A stretch of 28,492 bases of DNA from a virus: positions 1 through 28,492 of the IMG/VR virus record IMGVR_UViG_3300030329_004407. One strand, 5' to 3'. Positions 1 to 6,643 of the stretch are shown one piece after another; the stretch's first letter is position 1, and each line of letters starts with the position of its first letter. The notes below the pieces were generated by a model that saw only the letters and a program-made list of their open reading frames with translations, was not told the origin of the DNA and made no database searches. The translations under genes were made by a program, and so were the position numbers.

Positions 1-69
1 TCTATCCGTGAAGGGGGCCCAAAAAGGACCCGCGGCCGCCACTGAAAAAAACGCGTGTTGGTTTTTCAT
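1..69 (-). CDS. Partial hypothetical ORF running off the left edge
   Basis: An ATG at 67-69 opens a frame that stays open to the edge of the window (23 codons, beginning MKNQHAFFSVAAAG). It follows the preceding minus-strand gene by 25 bases, and a GAAGG stretch lies about 13 bases upstream as a possible ribosome binding site. It would be the next gene of the leftward virion block. Too little is visible to name it. An imperfect hairpin (GGGTCC, five T, GGGCCC on the minus strand, 15-31) lies inside it, so the stretch could instead be an untranslated 3' region. Confidence 0.35.
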   Translation of the reverse strand, partial: MKNQHAFFSVAAAGPFWAPFTDR

Positions 70-94
70 TTTCGCGCCAACCTTCGGAAAACTT

Positions 95-478
95 TTAGGC
101 CGCAACCACCGACAACCGGCCATCCCCTTCGGCCGTCGAACCGTCCGAATAAACCACGCGGCAACGTATACCAATAGGTGACGTCGTCGCCGTGGCCCCG
201 GTGATTTCCACCTTCACCAAATGCCGGTCGATTCCTTGCGCGTCCGCGTCGAATGTAACTTGTGTGGTTCCCCCTTCAACGGCCACCGAACTAATCGAAC
301 TAACCACCGAACCGCCGACCGTGTCGTGTGAGAAATCAAACGCGAACAAAAGCGTTTCGCTAGTTTGTAAACTTTTGGCGGGGCCGGTTGCGACCAACCC
401 TTTGTCGGCGGTGCGCTCCAACCGCCACACGCGCGAATCGGGGACGGGGGTTTGGTTGCTTTGGGTTTGAATACTCAT
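95..478 (-). CDS. Virion-associated Ig-like/beta-sandwich domain protein (duplicate of neighbour's C-terminal domain)
   Basis: This 127-residue protein aligns by eye with the last ~115 residues of the upstream gene product (475-1545). Both share an R/ER start, GL-A-x-GPA, the block QTSETL followed by an aromatic-rich stretch and DF, then AISSVA or SISSVA, and a VTF/LTF strand. It is therefore a stand-alone copy of a beta-rich domain. Its start codon overlaps the upstream stop codon (ATGA), which suggests coupled translation. The repeated domain and position downstream of a putative fibre gene suggest a decoration or tail-fibre accessory role. The fold name is an inference from strand pattern and size; no catalytic motif is visible. 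Confidence 0.7.
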   Translation of the reverse strand: MSIQTQSNQTPVPDSRVWRLERTADKGLVATGPAKSLQTSETLLFAFDFSHDTVGGSVVSSISSVAVEGGTTQVTFDADAQGIDRHLVKVEITGATATTSPIGIRCRVVYSDGSTAEGDGRLSVVAA

Positions 479-1545
479 TGCGATATCACCTTTAATTTAA
501 CGTCACCTTCCAACGTGTCGCCGTTGGCCGTGGTGACTTTTACTCGTACCGTGTACGGCGTCGCCGATGCGGTAACGGCCGTGGTGGAAAACTTCGCTTG
601 TGATAGGTTCACGCCTTGATCGGCCGCGGTAAACGTTAGGCCGCCGGCCGTTCCGCTTTGAATCGCTACGGATGAAATCGCGTTGATATAATCCCCCGCG
701 CCCAATTCTCGCCCGAAGTCCGCGGCCCACATTAGGGTTTCGGATGTTTGAATCCCGCGGGCCGGGCCACTGGCCGCTAGTCCGCCGGTCGCGTCCCGTT
801 CCATAACAAACGTTCTCGATGGTGGGATAGGGATTTGTGACACCACCGGCGACGCGTGCGAATTCGAAAGCGCCGACGTGGTGAACTGCCACGCGGAACC
901 GGAAAACTCCACCGTCCCGTCCAGTTTGTCGGTAACGGTTTTGATGTCGGAAATTTCGGTGTTTGTGTCCGTATAAATCGCATCAACCACGCCGCGCATT
1001 CCCACAATAGAAACCGGAATATCCGTTCCCGTGTCGGTAATAATGTCGTCTAATTTGCCGTCCAGTGTGGTTGACGTATCCACCAAAACCGCATCGACCA
1101 CGCCACGAACGCCGGCGATATCTGTAGTAATTGAAGACAAACCGGAACCGTTCGAACCAATACGCGCGAAAGAATCACCAGTTTGCGCGGTGTGACCATC
1201 CAGGGAATTGACTTTGGTAAGGTCGCCGTCCGCCTCGATGCTAAGCGCCGAAAAGTTCGCCGGGCGTGTGTAAATAACAACCGGCCACGCAATCACGTTA
1301 ACGTTAGCGGTGGAAGATTCGGCGAACAATTCCAACTTATCGCCGTTGGTTTCCGCTTGTGATAAATCGAAACGATAAAAACCATCTTCCACTTCGTCCG
1401 GGTTGGTGTCGGCTACCGCCGCCGGCGTACCGTTATCAATCGAAACCTTGGCGGTTATTTGTGCGGCGTCCCCTGTTTTGTGTTCGCCGGTCGTTCGGTT
1501 GAATGCTAGAACGGTCCATTTTTGGCCGGTTTGGTTTTTAAACAT
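475..1545 (-). CDS. Putative tail fibre/baseplate structural protein
   Basis: The 356-residue protein is read from the ATG at 1545, because GGGGGC precedes it and the stop of the small upstream gene overlaps it (ATGTTTAA). A start further upstream would run over that small gene. The N-terminal ~100 residues are beta-rich. The middle has the phrases LDGHTAQTGDSFARIG and two copies of G-(V/M)-RGVVDA followed by DT, typical of the elongated, repetitive part of phage tail proteins. The last ~115 residues are the domain duplicated in the next gene (95-478). No enzyme motif is visible. The location among virion genes and the repetitive structure make a fibre or baseplate component most likely; exact position in the particle is unknown. 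Confidence 0.7.
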   Translation of the reverse strand: MFKNQTGQKWTVLAFNRTTGEHKTGDAAQITAKVSIDNGTPAAVADTNPDEVEDGFYRFDLSQAETNGDKLELFAESSTANVNVIAWPVVIYTRPANFSALSIEADGDLTKVNSLDGHTAQTGDSFARIGSNGSGLSSITTDIAGVRGVVDAVLVDTSTTLDGKLDDIITDTGTDIPVSIVGMRGVVDAIYTDTNTEISDIKTVTDKLDGTVEFSGSAWQFTTSALSNSHASPVVSQIPIPPSRTFVMERDATGGLAASGPARGIQTSETLMWAADFGRELGAGDYINAISSVAIQSGTAGGLTFTAADQGVNLSQAKFSTTAVTASATPYTVRVKVTTANGDTLEGDVKLKVISQ

Positions 1546-1717
1546 CGGCGCCCCCTTGGCTGGCTGATTGGTACAACACCGCCGGAAATCGTCCGGCCTG
1601 GTTGTCTTCGGTAAATGTTGCGAAGCGCAAAACACCCACGGAACTAGCCACATGGGTTTCTTCCGTTCCGCTTTCGCGAATCGTCGCGCCGGAAATGTGA
1701 AGGTCTTTATCTGCCAT
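1538..1717 (-). CDS. Small hypothetical protein between two virion genes
   Basis: A 59-residue frame (begins MADKDLHISGATIRESG, ends SASQGGADV) fills the gap between the flanking genes exactly. Its ATG shares one base with the upstream stop (TAATG, 1715-1719), and its TAA overlaps the start of the next gene (ATGTTTAA, 1538-1545). This double coupling is the main reason to call it. It has no signal peptide, cysteine or recognisable motif. Small beta-type accessory proteins between fibre genes are common in siphoviruses, but no function can be given. Confidence 0.65.
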   Translation of the reverse strand: MADKDLHISGATIRESGTEETHVASSVGVLRFATFTEDNQAGRFPAVLYQSASQGGADV

Positions 1718-3027
1718 TATTCAACGGTCAGCTTTGGGCACACGTAACAAGTGGCGGCCGTCGCTAGTACTGGAATCACATGGACTAAGCCCCGGTGGGC
1801 GGGCGTGAATGTGTATTGAATCTTATACTTCGTTCCGACATCCGCCCCGGTCCAGTCCGCGGAATCGGCGGTCAATTCCACTTGTGCGGCCGTGGGGTTT
1901 GCCTTGCGCGACGTGTAGAAATTTTGCTTCGGGCTAGTCGTCGTTGAAGGCGTGAAAAAATCGGCATAGAGGGTGTCGTTGTAAAACGTCGAACCGCCGG
2001 CGATGTGTAGCGTTACGGTCACCGAAGAACCGCCTTCAACGCGTGCCACCAGTTCGCACGAATTGTGGCCCTCTGCTAACGAACCATGCCGCGCGGTTAG
2101 TGCGTGGGAATAGTTGTCCTCGCTCAAGGAATCCACCGCGCCGGCGTCGCGATAGCGCGACGAATCAAATGTGGTCTGACCGTAATAATCAACAGACCCG
2201 GTGAACCCGGGGACCGCGCCGGACGCGGCCACGGTCCCCGTTCCGCAATAGTCAGCCTGTACAAAATTAGATGGCTTGCTGGTGTATGCGGTGTCCGCTG
2301 GCTTGAAGGACGCGCCAACGTCACACCCGGCGAACCTCGCGGCAATCGTGCCGTTTGATCCCGACGTGTTCGTGGCGCCGAAAGAATATTCGTTTAAATC
2401 GCACGCGCGGAAAAACGCGCCGCCGCCATATTCAAGTCGAATCGCGTAGTCTCGCGGCGACGATGGGCCGTCTAGTGTGCCGTCTCGAAGGTCGACAAAA
2501 CTACGCGCGCCAGACTGGTAAAGTTCCCGCATGCCCGACGCCGTCGTTACGGTAATGTCATAATTACATGACGTGTGCTTTGCATAAGCGTCCGTACTAC
2601 TCGCAAGATACAATCTATCACGCGCCTCAAAATCGCAGTCGATGTAGTATGTCGCGGTGTCGTTGCCGTAACCCAGTTTTAGGTCGTCACCAGAACTCGT
2701 ATCAGCCGAAATTTTAAGCCCCCATACAACAAGCCAGTCATTCGTACCGGCTTTTAGTTCAAGCGAGCTTGTGCCTCGCACCGTTGCGCCCTTGGTATAC
2801 GTCACCGGGTCGGAATCCGCTGTCGCAGAGATCAGCCAGACCGGGCTAGACGCGGTGCCAGCGTCGAACGTAATATCACCAGTTAGCGTCTGATCGTACG
2901 TATGGGCAATGTACACGATATCGCCCGCCGAAGTAGGCGATACAGATGCCAATGACGTGTACGCATCACTCCACGATGTGCCATCGTTTGCGCCTGTCGC
3001 GCCGTCATCTACATACTTAATTGCCAT
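1717..3027 (-). CDS. Putative right-handed beta-helix virion protein (tail fibre/spike-like)
   Basis: The 436-residue product opens MAIKYVDDGATGANDGTSW, the typical start of a pectate-lyase-like beta-helix, in which a YVD phrase is followed by a G-T/D-G-x-S-W. Residues ~20-270 are rich in T, S, G and alternating hydrophobics with short repeated strands, as in parallel beta-helices. The last ~130 residues look like a separate beta-sandwich (TVTLHIAGGSTF, KYKIQYTFTPA). No pectate-lyase or depolymerase active site can be assigned by eye. It lies four bases downstream of the 3032-3313 gene and overlaps the next start by one base. Tail-fibre or surface-polysaccharide binding is an inference from fold and position. 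Confidence 0.7.
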   Translation of the reverse strand: MAIKYVDDGATGANDGTSWSDAYTSLASVSPTSAGDIVYIAHTYDQTLTGDITFDAGTASSPVWLISATADSDPVTYTKGATVRGTSSLELKAGTNDWLVVWGLKISADTSSGDDLKLGYGNDTATYYIDCDFEARDRLYLASSTDAYAKHTSCNYDITVTTASGMRELYQSGARSFVDLRDGTLDGPSSPRDYAIRLEYGGGAFFRACDLNEYSFGATNTSGSNGTIAARFAGCDVGASFKPADTAYTSKPSNFVQADYCGTGTVAASGAVPGFTGSVDYYGQTTFDSSRYRDAGAVDSLSEDNYSHALTARHGSLAEGHNSCELVARVEGGSSVTVTLHIAGGSTFYNDTLYADFFTPSTTTSPKQNFYTSRKANPTAAQVELTADSADWTGADVGTKYKIQYTFTPAHRGLVHVIPVLATAATCYVCPKLTVE

Positions 3028-3031
3028 TGCC

Positions 3032-3313
3032 CTAGCCTAGTCTCTCTTGAATAAACGGGACGGTCGACGGTCGACGGTCGCGTGTTTCTACGGCAGCTGC
3101 ACCAGTCAGGAATTTACCGAAATCGGAAATGGTTTCCACTGCCGCGCGCAGTTCATCGGCACTCACGTCGCCAACGTCCACAAACTCCGGCGACGTTCCA
3201 GCGGCAGCTTGGCTGGCCCAAATTTCTTCCAAGGCCACTTGGTCGATTTGCATTTGGCGTGCTGCCCGTTGCCAGTTGGCGACGCGGTCGACAAATTTTA
3301 GATGGTTGTACAT
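3032..3313 (-). CDS. Hypothetical phage protein, 93 aa
   Basis: The start is set at 3313 because a strong GGAGG sits 11 bases upstream of that ATG; the longer frame would cover the stop of the upstream gene. The protein is largely helical (VANWQRAARQMQIDQVALEE, SADELRAAVETISDFGKF) and ends in a basic, proline-containing tail partly encoded by a 7-bp tandem repeat. It has no signal peptide or membrane segment. It sits between the secreted peptide/peptidase block and the fibre genes. I do not recognise a family. Confidence 0.7.
   Translation of the reverse strand: MYNHLKFVDRVANWQRAARQMQIDQVALEEIWASQAAAGTSPEFVDVGDVSADELRAAVETISDFGKFLTGAAAVETRDRRPSTVPFIQERLG
3061..3080. repeat. 7-bp tandem repeat inside coding sequence
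   Basis: The unit CGGTCGA occurs twice and is followed by CGGTCG, giving almost three head-to-tail copies. It encodes part of the C-terminal tail of the 3032-3313 product. Because the unit is not a multiple of three, loss or gain of one copy would change the reading frame of the C-terminus. Confidence 0.7.
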
Positions 3314-3330
3314 TTTCAAAACCTCCAGGG

Positions 3331-3606
3331 TTAATGGCAACGGCGGAACAAACGGAAACGGGGCCGGCGTTTTAAAATCGACCGCAACCGGCCGGCGGCG
3401 TGTTTGGTGCCGTGGTGAACGGCCGACGGTTTGCGGCATTGACCACCGGCACACGTTGCCGATGGTTCGGCCGAAATTTCCGCGGCTAGCGTTGTGGCCG
3501 TTTCATCGGCGACCGCCGCGGCAACCGCTACGGTGGGGAAAAAGTCCACTTTGGGGGCAACCGATAAACCGGCGACAATTAAACAGACGCAAATAGCTTC
3601 ACGCAT
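3331..3606 (-). CDS. Small secreted, cationic, cysteine-containing peptide
   Basis: The 91-residue product starts at 3606 with GGAG upstream. Residues 1-~20 (MREAICVCLIVAGLS) form a basic-hydrophobic signal-peptide-like N-terminus. The later part holds a CAGGQC motif and ends in an arginine-rich stretch (SILKRRPRFRLFRRCH). Short secreted proteins with C-x-GG-x-C and an Arg-rich end are familiar in planctomycete genomes; this is a recollection, not a search result. It lies directly downstream of the papain-like peptidase, within four bases, so they are probably co-translated. It could be exported with the peptidase, or be a peptide that acts on the envelope; no function is demonstrated. Confidence 0.6.
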   Translation of the reverse strand: MREAICVCLIVAGLSVAPKVDFFPTVAVAAAVADETATTLAAEISAEPSATCAGGQCRKPSAVHHGTKHAAGRLRSILKRRPRFRLFRRCH

Positions 3607-3610
3607 TTTT

Positions 3611-4678
3611 TCAACTCCAGTTAGGGGATAAATCGGGGAGGCCGTCGGCGATGTAACCGCGACCGCCTGAAAAACTAACGGCCCGGCGGTTTTTTAAATC
3701 TTTTACCTTCGCCCAAAACGAACCGTGTGGGATTTCCACCGGTTTTTCGGTCACTGGGTGCCGGAAATCTCGAACCGTGCGGCCGCCTTTTATCCAACTT
3801 CTACCCCACGAATTCACCACCAGAATAAGACCGCCCGAATCGGGGTATTTTCTTTTAGTGGATTCGCGAAGGTCGGCCGCGGCGACAAACATGGAATGAG
3901 CCCACCCGCCGCTAGAACGTTCGGACACGCCGTCGGCGTTGCGTGTTCGCTGCCACGCTTCGCCGCCGTCGGTTCCGACACCATAGCCCATTTTTAAGTG
4001 GTCGGCCCATTGTTCCGGCGAAGTCAAAACACTGGCGGTGGTGAAATTGTGTTGGCTGGTCATTTTTCGGACCGGTTCGGGTGGTGGCGTGGCGCCCCAC
4101 CGGCCGGCGGTCGTGCCGCTATAACGCGTCAAATCCAACCCAAGTTCCCGGTAGTTTTGGCGAACCACTAAACCCGCTTTATCGGGCGCGGTCAACGCGG
4201 CCGCGGCGCCCGTTATTCGCCAACCGTCGGACCGTTTCCCCCGCCAGTGGTAGATAATTTCTGAACTATAAACCCCGTCCAATTCAGATTCGGCCGAACA
4301 CGTTGGCGGGACCTCGATTTGGCCGGTGATTTCGTCGCGTCCCTTGGTCGTCTCGCATAGGGCCGAAAAAGATGCCGCCCCACATGCCGAATGGCTGACG
4401 CAATCGCCGCGAGTTTGTGCCGGCCCCGGGTAAATCTCCGGGAAGATATCTTGTACCAACAACAAACCACTAATTACCAATTCGCCGTCGGCCTTGCCGG
4501 CGAAACCTAAATCATAGGCCACCTTTTCACCGTCGGACGTGCCGCCGAACCGGTCGATTTGGTCGGCGAACTGTTCGTCCAGTTCGGGCCGGTCTTCGTC
4601 GACACCACCAAACCCGCGCGCATACATGGCCGGAATTTCTGTTTGCGGTGTCTCGATGTCGGGCCAATCGCGCGCCAT
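3611..4678 (-). CDS. Papain-like (C1 family) cysteine peptidase
   Basis: The 355-residue protein has the complete signature of the papain fold in order: Q88 (oxyanion hole) in QTRGDCVSHSACG, nucleophile C93, H261 in GGWAHSMF, and N289 followed by SWG in LVVNSWGRSWIKGG. A ~85-residue N-terminal region before Q88 could be a propeptide or targeting segment; no signal peptide is visible. It is the only recognisable hydrolase with possible lytic use in the block of small membrane proteins at 3.0-6.2 kb, and no standard endolysin (lysozyme, amidase, CHAP) is seen. It might therefore cleave envelope peptides at lysis or during entry, or process virion proteins. Family assignment is strong; the role is inference. 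Confidence 0.85.
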   Translation of the reverse strand: MARDWPDIETPQTEIPAMYARGFGGVDEDRPELDEQFADQIDRFGGTSDGEKVAYDLGFAGKADGELVISGLLLVQDIFPEIYPGPAQTRGDCVSHSACGAASFSALCETTKGRDEITGQIEVPPTCSAESELDGVYSSEIIYHWRGKRSDGWRITGAAAALTAPDKAGLVVRQNYRELGLDLTRYSGTTAGRWGATPPPEPVRKMTSQHNFTTASVLTSPEQWADHLKMGYGVGTDGGEAWQRTRNADGVSERSSGGWAHSMFVAAADLRESTKRKYPDSGGLILVVNSWGRSWIKGGRTVRDFRHPVTEKPVEIPHGSFWAKVKDLKNRRAVSFSGGRGYIADGLPDLSPNWS

Positions 4679-4680
4679 AT

Positions 4681-5094
4681 TTAAAATTTCCCCGCGATGT
4701 TGGAAAGCGCGCGGGATAAGTCCCGCCGCATTTCGGCCGTTAGGGGGACGTTAGGAACTTTGCCGTCCACACCGACCGCGTCGATTAGAATTTTGTTTAT
4801 AGGTTGGTTGATTCGGTGGGCGGTTCCGATCTTGCCGGCCGTTTGGCAAAACTTAGCCGCGGCAATTTGTGCGCGGCGAAATTCCCCCGTAGTGTCAATC
4901 ATTCCCTGGATGGTTACCGCTGCGGATAAGTCCCGATAAAGTTGGGCTAGTTTTGGGCGGTCCGACGCGGCCACAAGTTTCCCAAGTGGGCCCGCCTGGT
5001 TAACGAATGGAATCGGTGGAAGGTCCACGCCGCCGCGCATCGCCAACCCCAAGAGTAAAACCCCCGCGCTAATCCACGGCGCCGCGTTTTTCAT
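4681..5094 (-). CDS. Hypothetical protein with N-terminal membrane segment
   Basis: The product is 137 residues. Residues ~5-20 (APWISAGVLLLGLAM) are a single hydrophobic stretch after a short basic N-terminus, fitting a signal anchor. The rest is soluble and helical, including DRPKLAQLYRDLSAAV and AEMRRDLSRALSNIAGKF. Its ATG overlaps the stop of the preceding gene (ATGA, 5091-5094), and the peptidase gene begins two bases after its stop. It is part of a run of four or five short genes upstream of the peptidase. A spanin-like or holin-accessory role is possible from size and topology, but there is no sequence proof. Confidence 0.6.
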   Translation of the reverse strand: MKNAAPWISAGVLLLGLAMRGGVDLPPIPFVNQAGPLGKLVAASDRPKLAQLYRDLSAAVTIQGMIDTTGEFRRAQIAAAKFCQTAGKIGTAHRINQPINKILIDAVGVDGKVPNVPLTAEMRRDLSRALSNIAGKF

Positions 5095-5339
5095 TTTGCC
5101 ACCGTCTTGATTGCCTCGGGGAAAATCTCCGTTCGGAGTTGGTCGGCGCGTGCCGGCGCGTTTACTTCAATTAACCTTTGATGGATGATTTGATACGCGC
5201 GGACCACGTCGACCACGTCGGCCGGTTTCGGTTTACGGGTGGCGATACGTGGCAAACTTGCCGCCACACTAGGCCAACAACGAACCGCCAAACTAACCAC
5301 CAGCCCGGCCGCACCCGCTATAATGAAAAGGTTATTCAT
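5091..5339 (-). CDS. Small membrane protein (possible lysis accessory)
   Basis: The 82-residue product has a hydrophobic segment at residues 3-19 (NLFIIAGAAGLVVSLAV) followed by a basic, proline-containing linker and a helical C-terminus (ADVVDVVRAYQIIHQRLIEV). It starts with an ATGA overlap on the upstream stop and ends with an ATGA overlap on the next gene, so three genes in a row are coupled. One N-terminal membrane helix with a soluble tail is compatible with a pinholin/holin partner or a spanin, but this is inference. Confidence 0.6.
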   Translation of the reverse strand: MNNLFIIAGAAGLVVSLAVRCWPSVAASLPRIATRKPKPADVVDVVRAYQIIHQRLIEVNAPARADQLRTEIFPEAIKTVAK

Positions 5340-5554
5340 TGCAACGTTTTAACCCAATTTCTAATTATCTGACCAACCGCGTGTTTAACGTTTTGCCGGC
5401 CGAAATTCGCAACCGCCCAAAACAATACGCCATCGTCGGCCACATCGTCTAGCGTTTTGTCAATTTCCTGGTTTGCGTGTTTGATTAAAAATCCTTGGAA
5501 CTTGGGCCAATCAATCCCCATTTCTTCGGCCAGTTCGGCCGTGTCAATTTTCAT
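5336..5554 (-). CDS. Small hypothetical protein, 72 aa
   Basis: The ATG at 5554 is preferred over a TTG one codon earlier. The start lies inside the 3' end of the upstream gene (stop at 5544) and the stop overlaps the next start (ATGA). The protein is soluble and helical with no membrane segment (KIDTAELAEEMGIDWPKF). It belongs to the coupled run leading to the peptidase. No family is recognised. Confidence 0.6.
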   Translation of the reverse strand: MKIDTAELAEEMGIDWPKFQGFLIKHANQEIDKTLDDVADDGVLFWAVANFGRQNVKHAVGQIIRNWVKTLQ

Positions 5555-5891
5555 CAATGGCGCCCAAATAACGGTCCAGCACGGCCACCAAAGATGTTCT
5601 CAAAATTGCTTCCAAGGTAAGTTCGGCAACGTCCGGCAAAACGGGCACGTCCCACCCGTCGGCGAGATCGTCAAACACCTTTAGGATTGCCGCCCGAATC
5701 GCTTGCTTGTCTTCGTTGTCTTTTATCGCCGATTTTAAAACAAACTCCGCGGCGAGAATAACCAACGACCACGGGAACGGAAACGCGGCCATCGCCAGCC
5801 CGTCGGTGTCTCCGTTTTGGTCGCCGTATTCGGTCCGCCGCGATATGTCCACCATCGCCTGAAATTCGGTCAATCGTTTGCTTGGGTCCAT
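5544..5891 (-). CDS. Hypothetical protein with central hydrophobic segment
   Basis: The 115-residue product has one hydrophobic stretch around residues 35-52 (AAFPFPWSLVILAAEFVL) flanked by charged helices. The ATG at 5891 sits one base after the upstream stop. A single central membrane-associating helix in a phage block that also encodes a coiled-coil membrane protein and a peptidase fits a membrane-acting protein, but nothing specific can be claimed. Confidence 0.6.
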   Translation of the reverse strand: MDPSKRLTEFQAMVDISRRTEYGDQNGDTDGLAMAAFPFPWSLVILAAEFVLKSAIKDNEDKQAIRAAILKVFDDLADGWDVPVLPDVAELTLEAILRTSLVAVLDRYLGAIDEN

Positions 5892-5892
5892 G

Positions 5893-6213
5893 TTAGATTT
5901 TCCCCTGTAGGGCGTGGAGAATTTGCGTCAACGAGTTTTCAAACGCGGCCCGCGTGTCACGGTTTTCTTGCACCACGGCGTCCACTAGTTGGGATTGTCG
6001 GCGGGTGAATTCGTTCACGGTTTCAATGGTGTTTATTGTGCGTTCGCGTTCGGTTTGGATTTCCGAGTGGAACCGTTCGCGTTCGGTTTTGGAGGTTCTA
6101 AGAATGTGATACATCAGCGCACAGAGGGCCAGCGACACCAAAACCAACACGGCGCCTAATTGTCCGCCGGTTTGTATTATTTGGTCCGCCGCCTTTGTCG
6201 CCGTGTCGTTCAT
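5893..6213 (-). CDS. Single-span membrane protein with coiled coil (holin-like candidate)
   Basis: The 106-residue product has a membrane helix at residues ~18-38 (QLGAVLVLVSLALCALMYHI), then a long charged coiled coil (TSKTERERFHSEIQTERERT and on to the C-terminus). This layout resembles small phage holin-like or superinfection-membrane proteins. It is the first gene after an intergenic gap with a terminator and a GC-rich hairpin, and has no clear Shine-Dalgarno sequence before its ATG. It therefore probably begins the envelope/lysis transcription unit. Holin function is inference from topology, size and position. Confidence 0.6.
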   Translation of the reverse strand: MNDTATKAADQIIQTGGQLGAVLVLVSLALCALMYHILRTSKTERERFHSEIQTERERTINTIETVNEFTRRQSQLVDAVVQENRDTRAAFENSLTQILHALQGKI

Positions 6214-6223
6214 GGTTTAAAAT

Positions 6224-6280
6224 ACGCCGCCGCGCTAACGCGGGGAGGATTACGCGTGTTGATTGTTTGCGCGGCGGCGT
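6224..6280. repeat. 12-bp GC-rich inverted repeat (hairpin) in 5' leader
   Basis: ACGCCGCCGCGC (6224-6235) and GCGCGGCGGCGT (6269-6280) are perfect inverted repeats separated by 33 bases. On the minus strand the hairpin would lie between the terminator at 6291-6329 and the start of the membrane protein gene at 6213. It could be an RNA processing site, an attenuator or an operator. It has no T-run and so is not itself a standard terminator. Confidence 0.6.
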
Positions 6281-6290
6281 GTGTCATCAC

Positions 6291-6329
6291 AAAAAAAACC
6301 CCGCCCGCGACTTGGGGCCGCGGTGGGGT
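6291..6329 (-). terminator. Rho-independent terminator closing the replication block
   Basis: On the minus strand an ACCCC-A-CCGCG arm and a CGCGG-G-CGGGGT arm form a GC-rich stem with a small loop, followed by eight T (plus-strand 6291-6298). It lies about 30 bases after the stop of the 6362-6550 gene and before the next gene on that strand. It separates the recombination/replication operon from the membrane/peptidase operon. Confidence 0.8.
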
Positions 6330-6361
6330 CGGTAACTTTTACCCGGTTGAATTGTTGCGGT

Positions 6362-6550
6362 CTATTTTACGCCGTCGGGGTTGGCGTGTCTAAGGGTGTT
6401 AGATTCGGCCAACGCTTCGGCGTGGTCTTTAATGTCTTGGGACGAATCCCATATTTCGGTGGCTAGCACCAACACGGCCGCGCCTTCGTCGGTGTAGGCT
6501 AGGGTGACCGGTGGCGACGTTCGCAAAACTTCGCCCCGGTATAGTTTCAT
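6362..6550 (-). CDS. Small hypothetical protein, 62 aa
   Basis: The ATG at 6550 forms an ATGA overlap with the stop at 6547 of the out-of-frame tail of the methyltransferase gene. An in-frame ATG at 6559 is an alternative. The product (MKLYRGEVLRTSPPVTLAY...) is short and acidic, without membrane segment. It is the last gene before the terminator. The start/stop coupling to 6547 suggests that the methyltransferase gene originally ended there. No family is recognised. Confidence 0.6.
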   Translation of the reverse strand: MKLYRGEVLRTSPPVTLAYTDEGAAVLVLATEIWDSSQDIKDHAEALAESNTLRHANPDGVK

Positions 6551-6643
6551 AGTTTGCATTGCGTTAAGTCCTCCAGGATTTCCGTGGCTATTTGTTCGGT
6601 AATTTGCGGGACAACCGCGTTTCCTAGTGCGCGCAGTCGGTCC
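6547..6643 (-). pseudogene. Detached C-terminal motif of C5 methyltransferase in the -1 frame
   Basis: In the -1 frame relative to the methyltransferase, the bases before 6547 encode DRLRALGNAVVPQI followed by a helical tail (TEQIATEILEDL). LGNAVVPQ is conserved motif X of C5 cytosine methyltransferases, which packs against motif I and the cofactor. It stands exactly where the in-frame protein stops (TAG at 6624-6626, after GFPDGWTD). Either a 1-nt (or 4-nt) deletion has broken the gene or a -1 frameshift is used. Confidence 0.75.

Noticed and set aside
15-31. Terminator at the left edge
   Set aside because: The 6-bp stem has a wobble pair and is not followed by a T-run; it also lies inside an open frame.
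3129-3596. Plus-strand ORF of 155 codons opposite the small secreted peptide and its neighbour
   Set aside because: Antisense to two minus-strand genes that each have a good ribosome binding site; its sequence has no motif.
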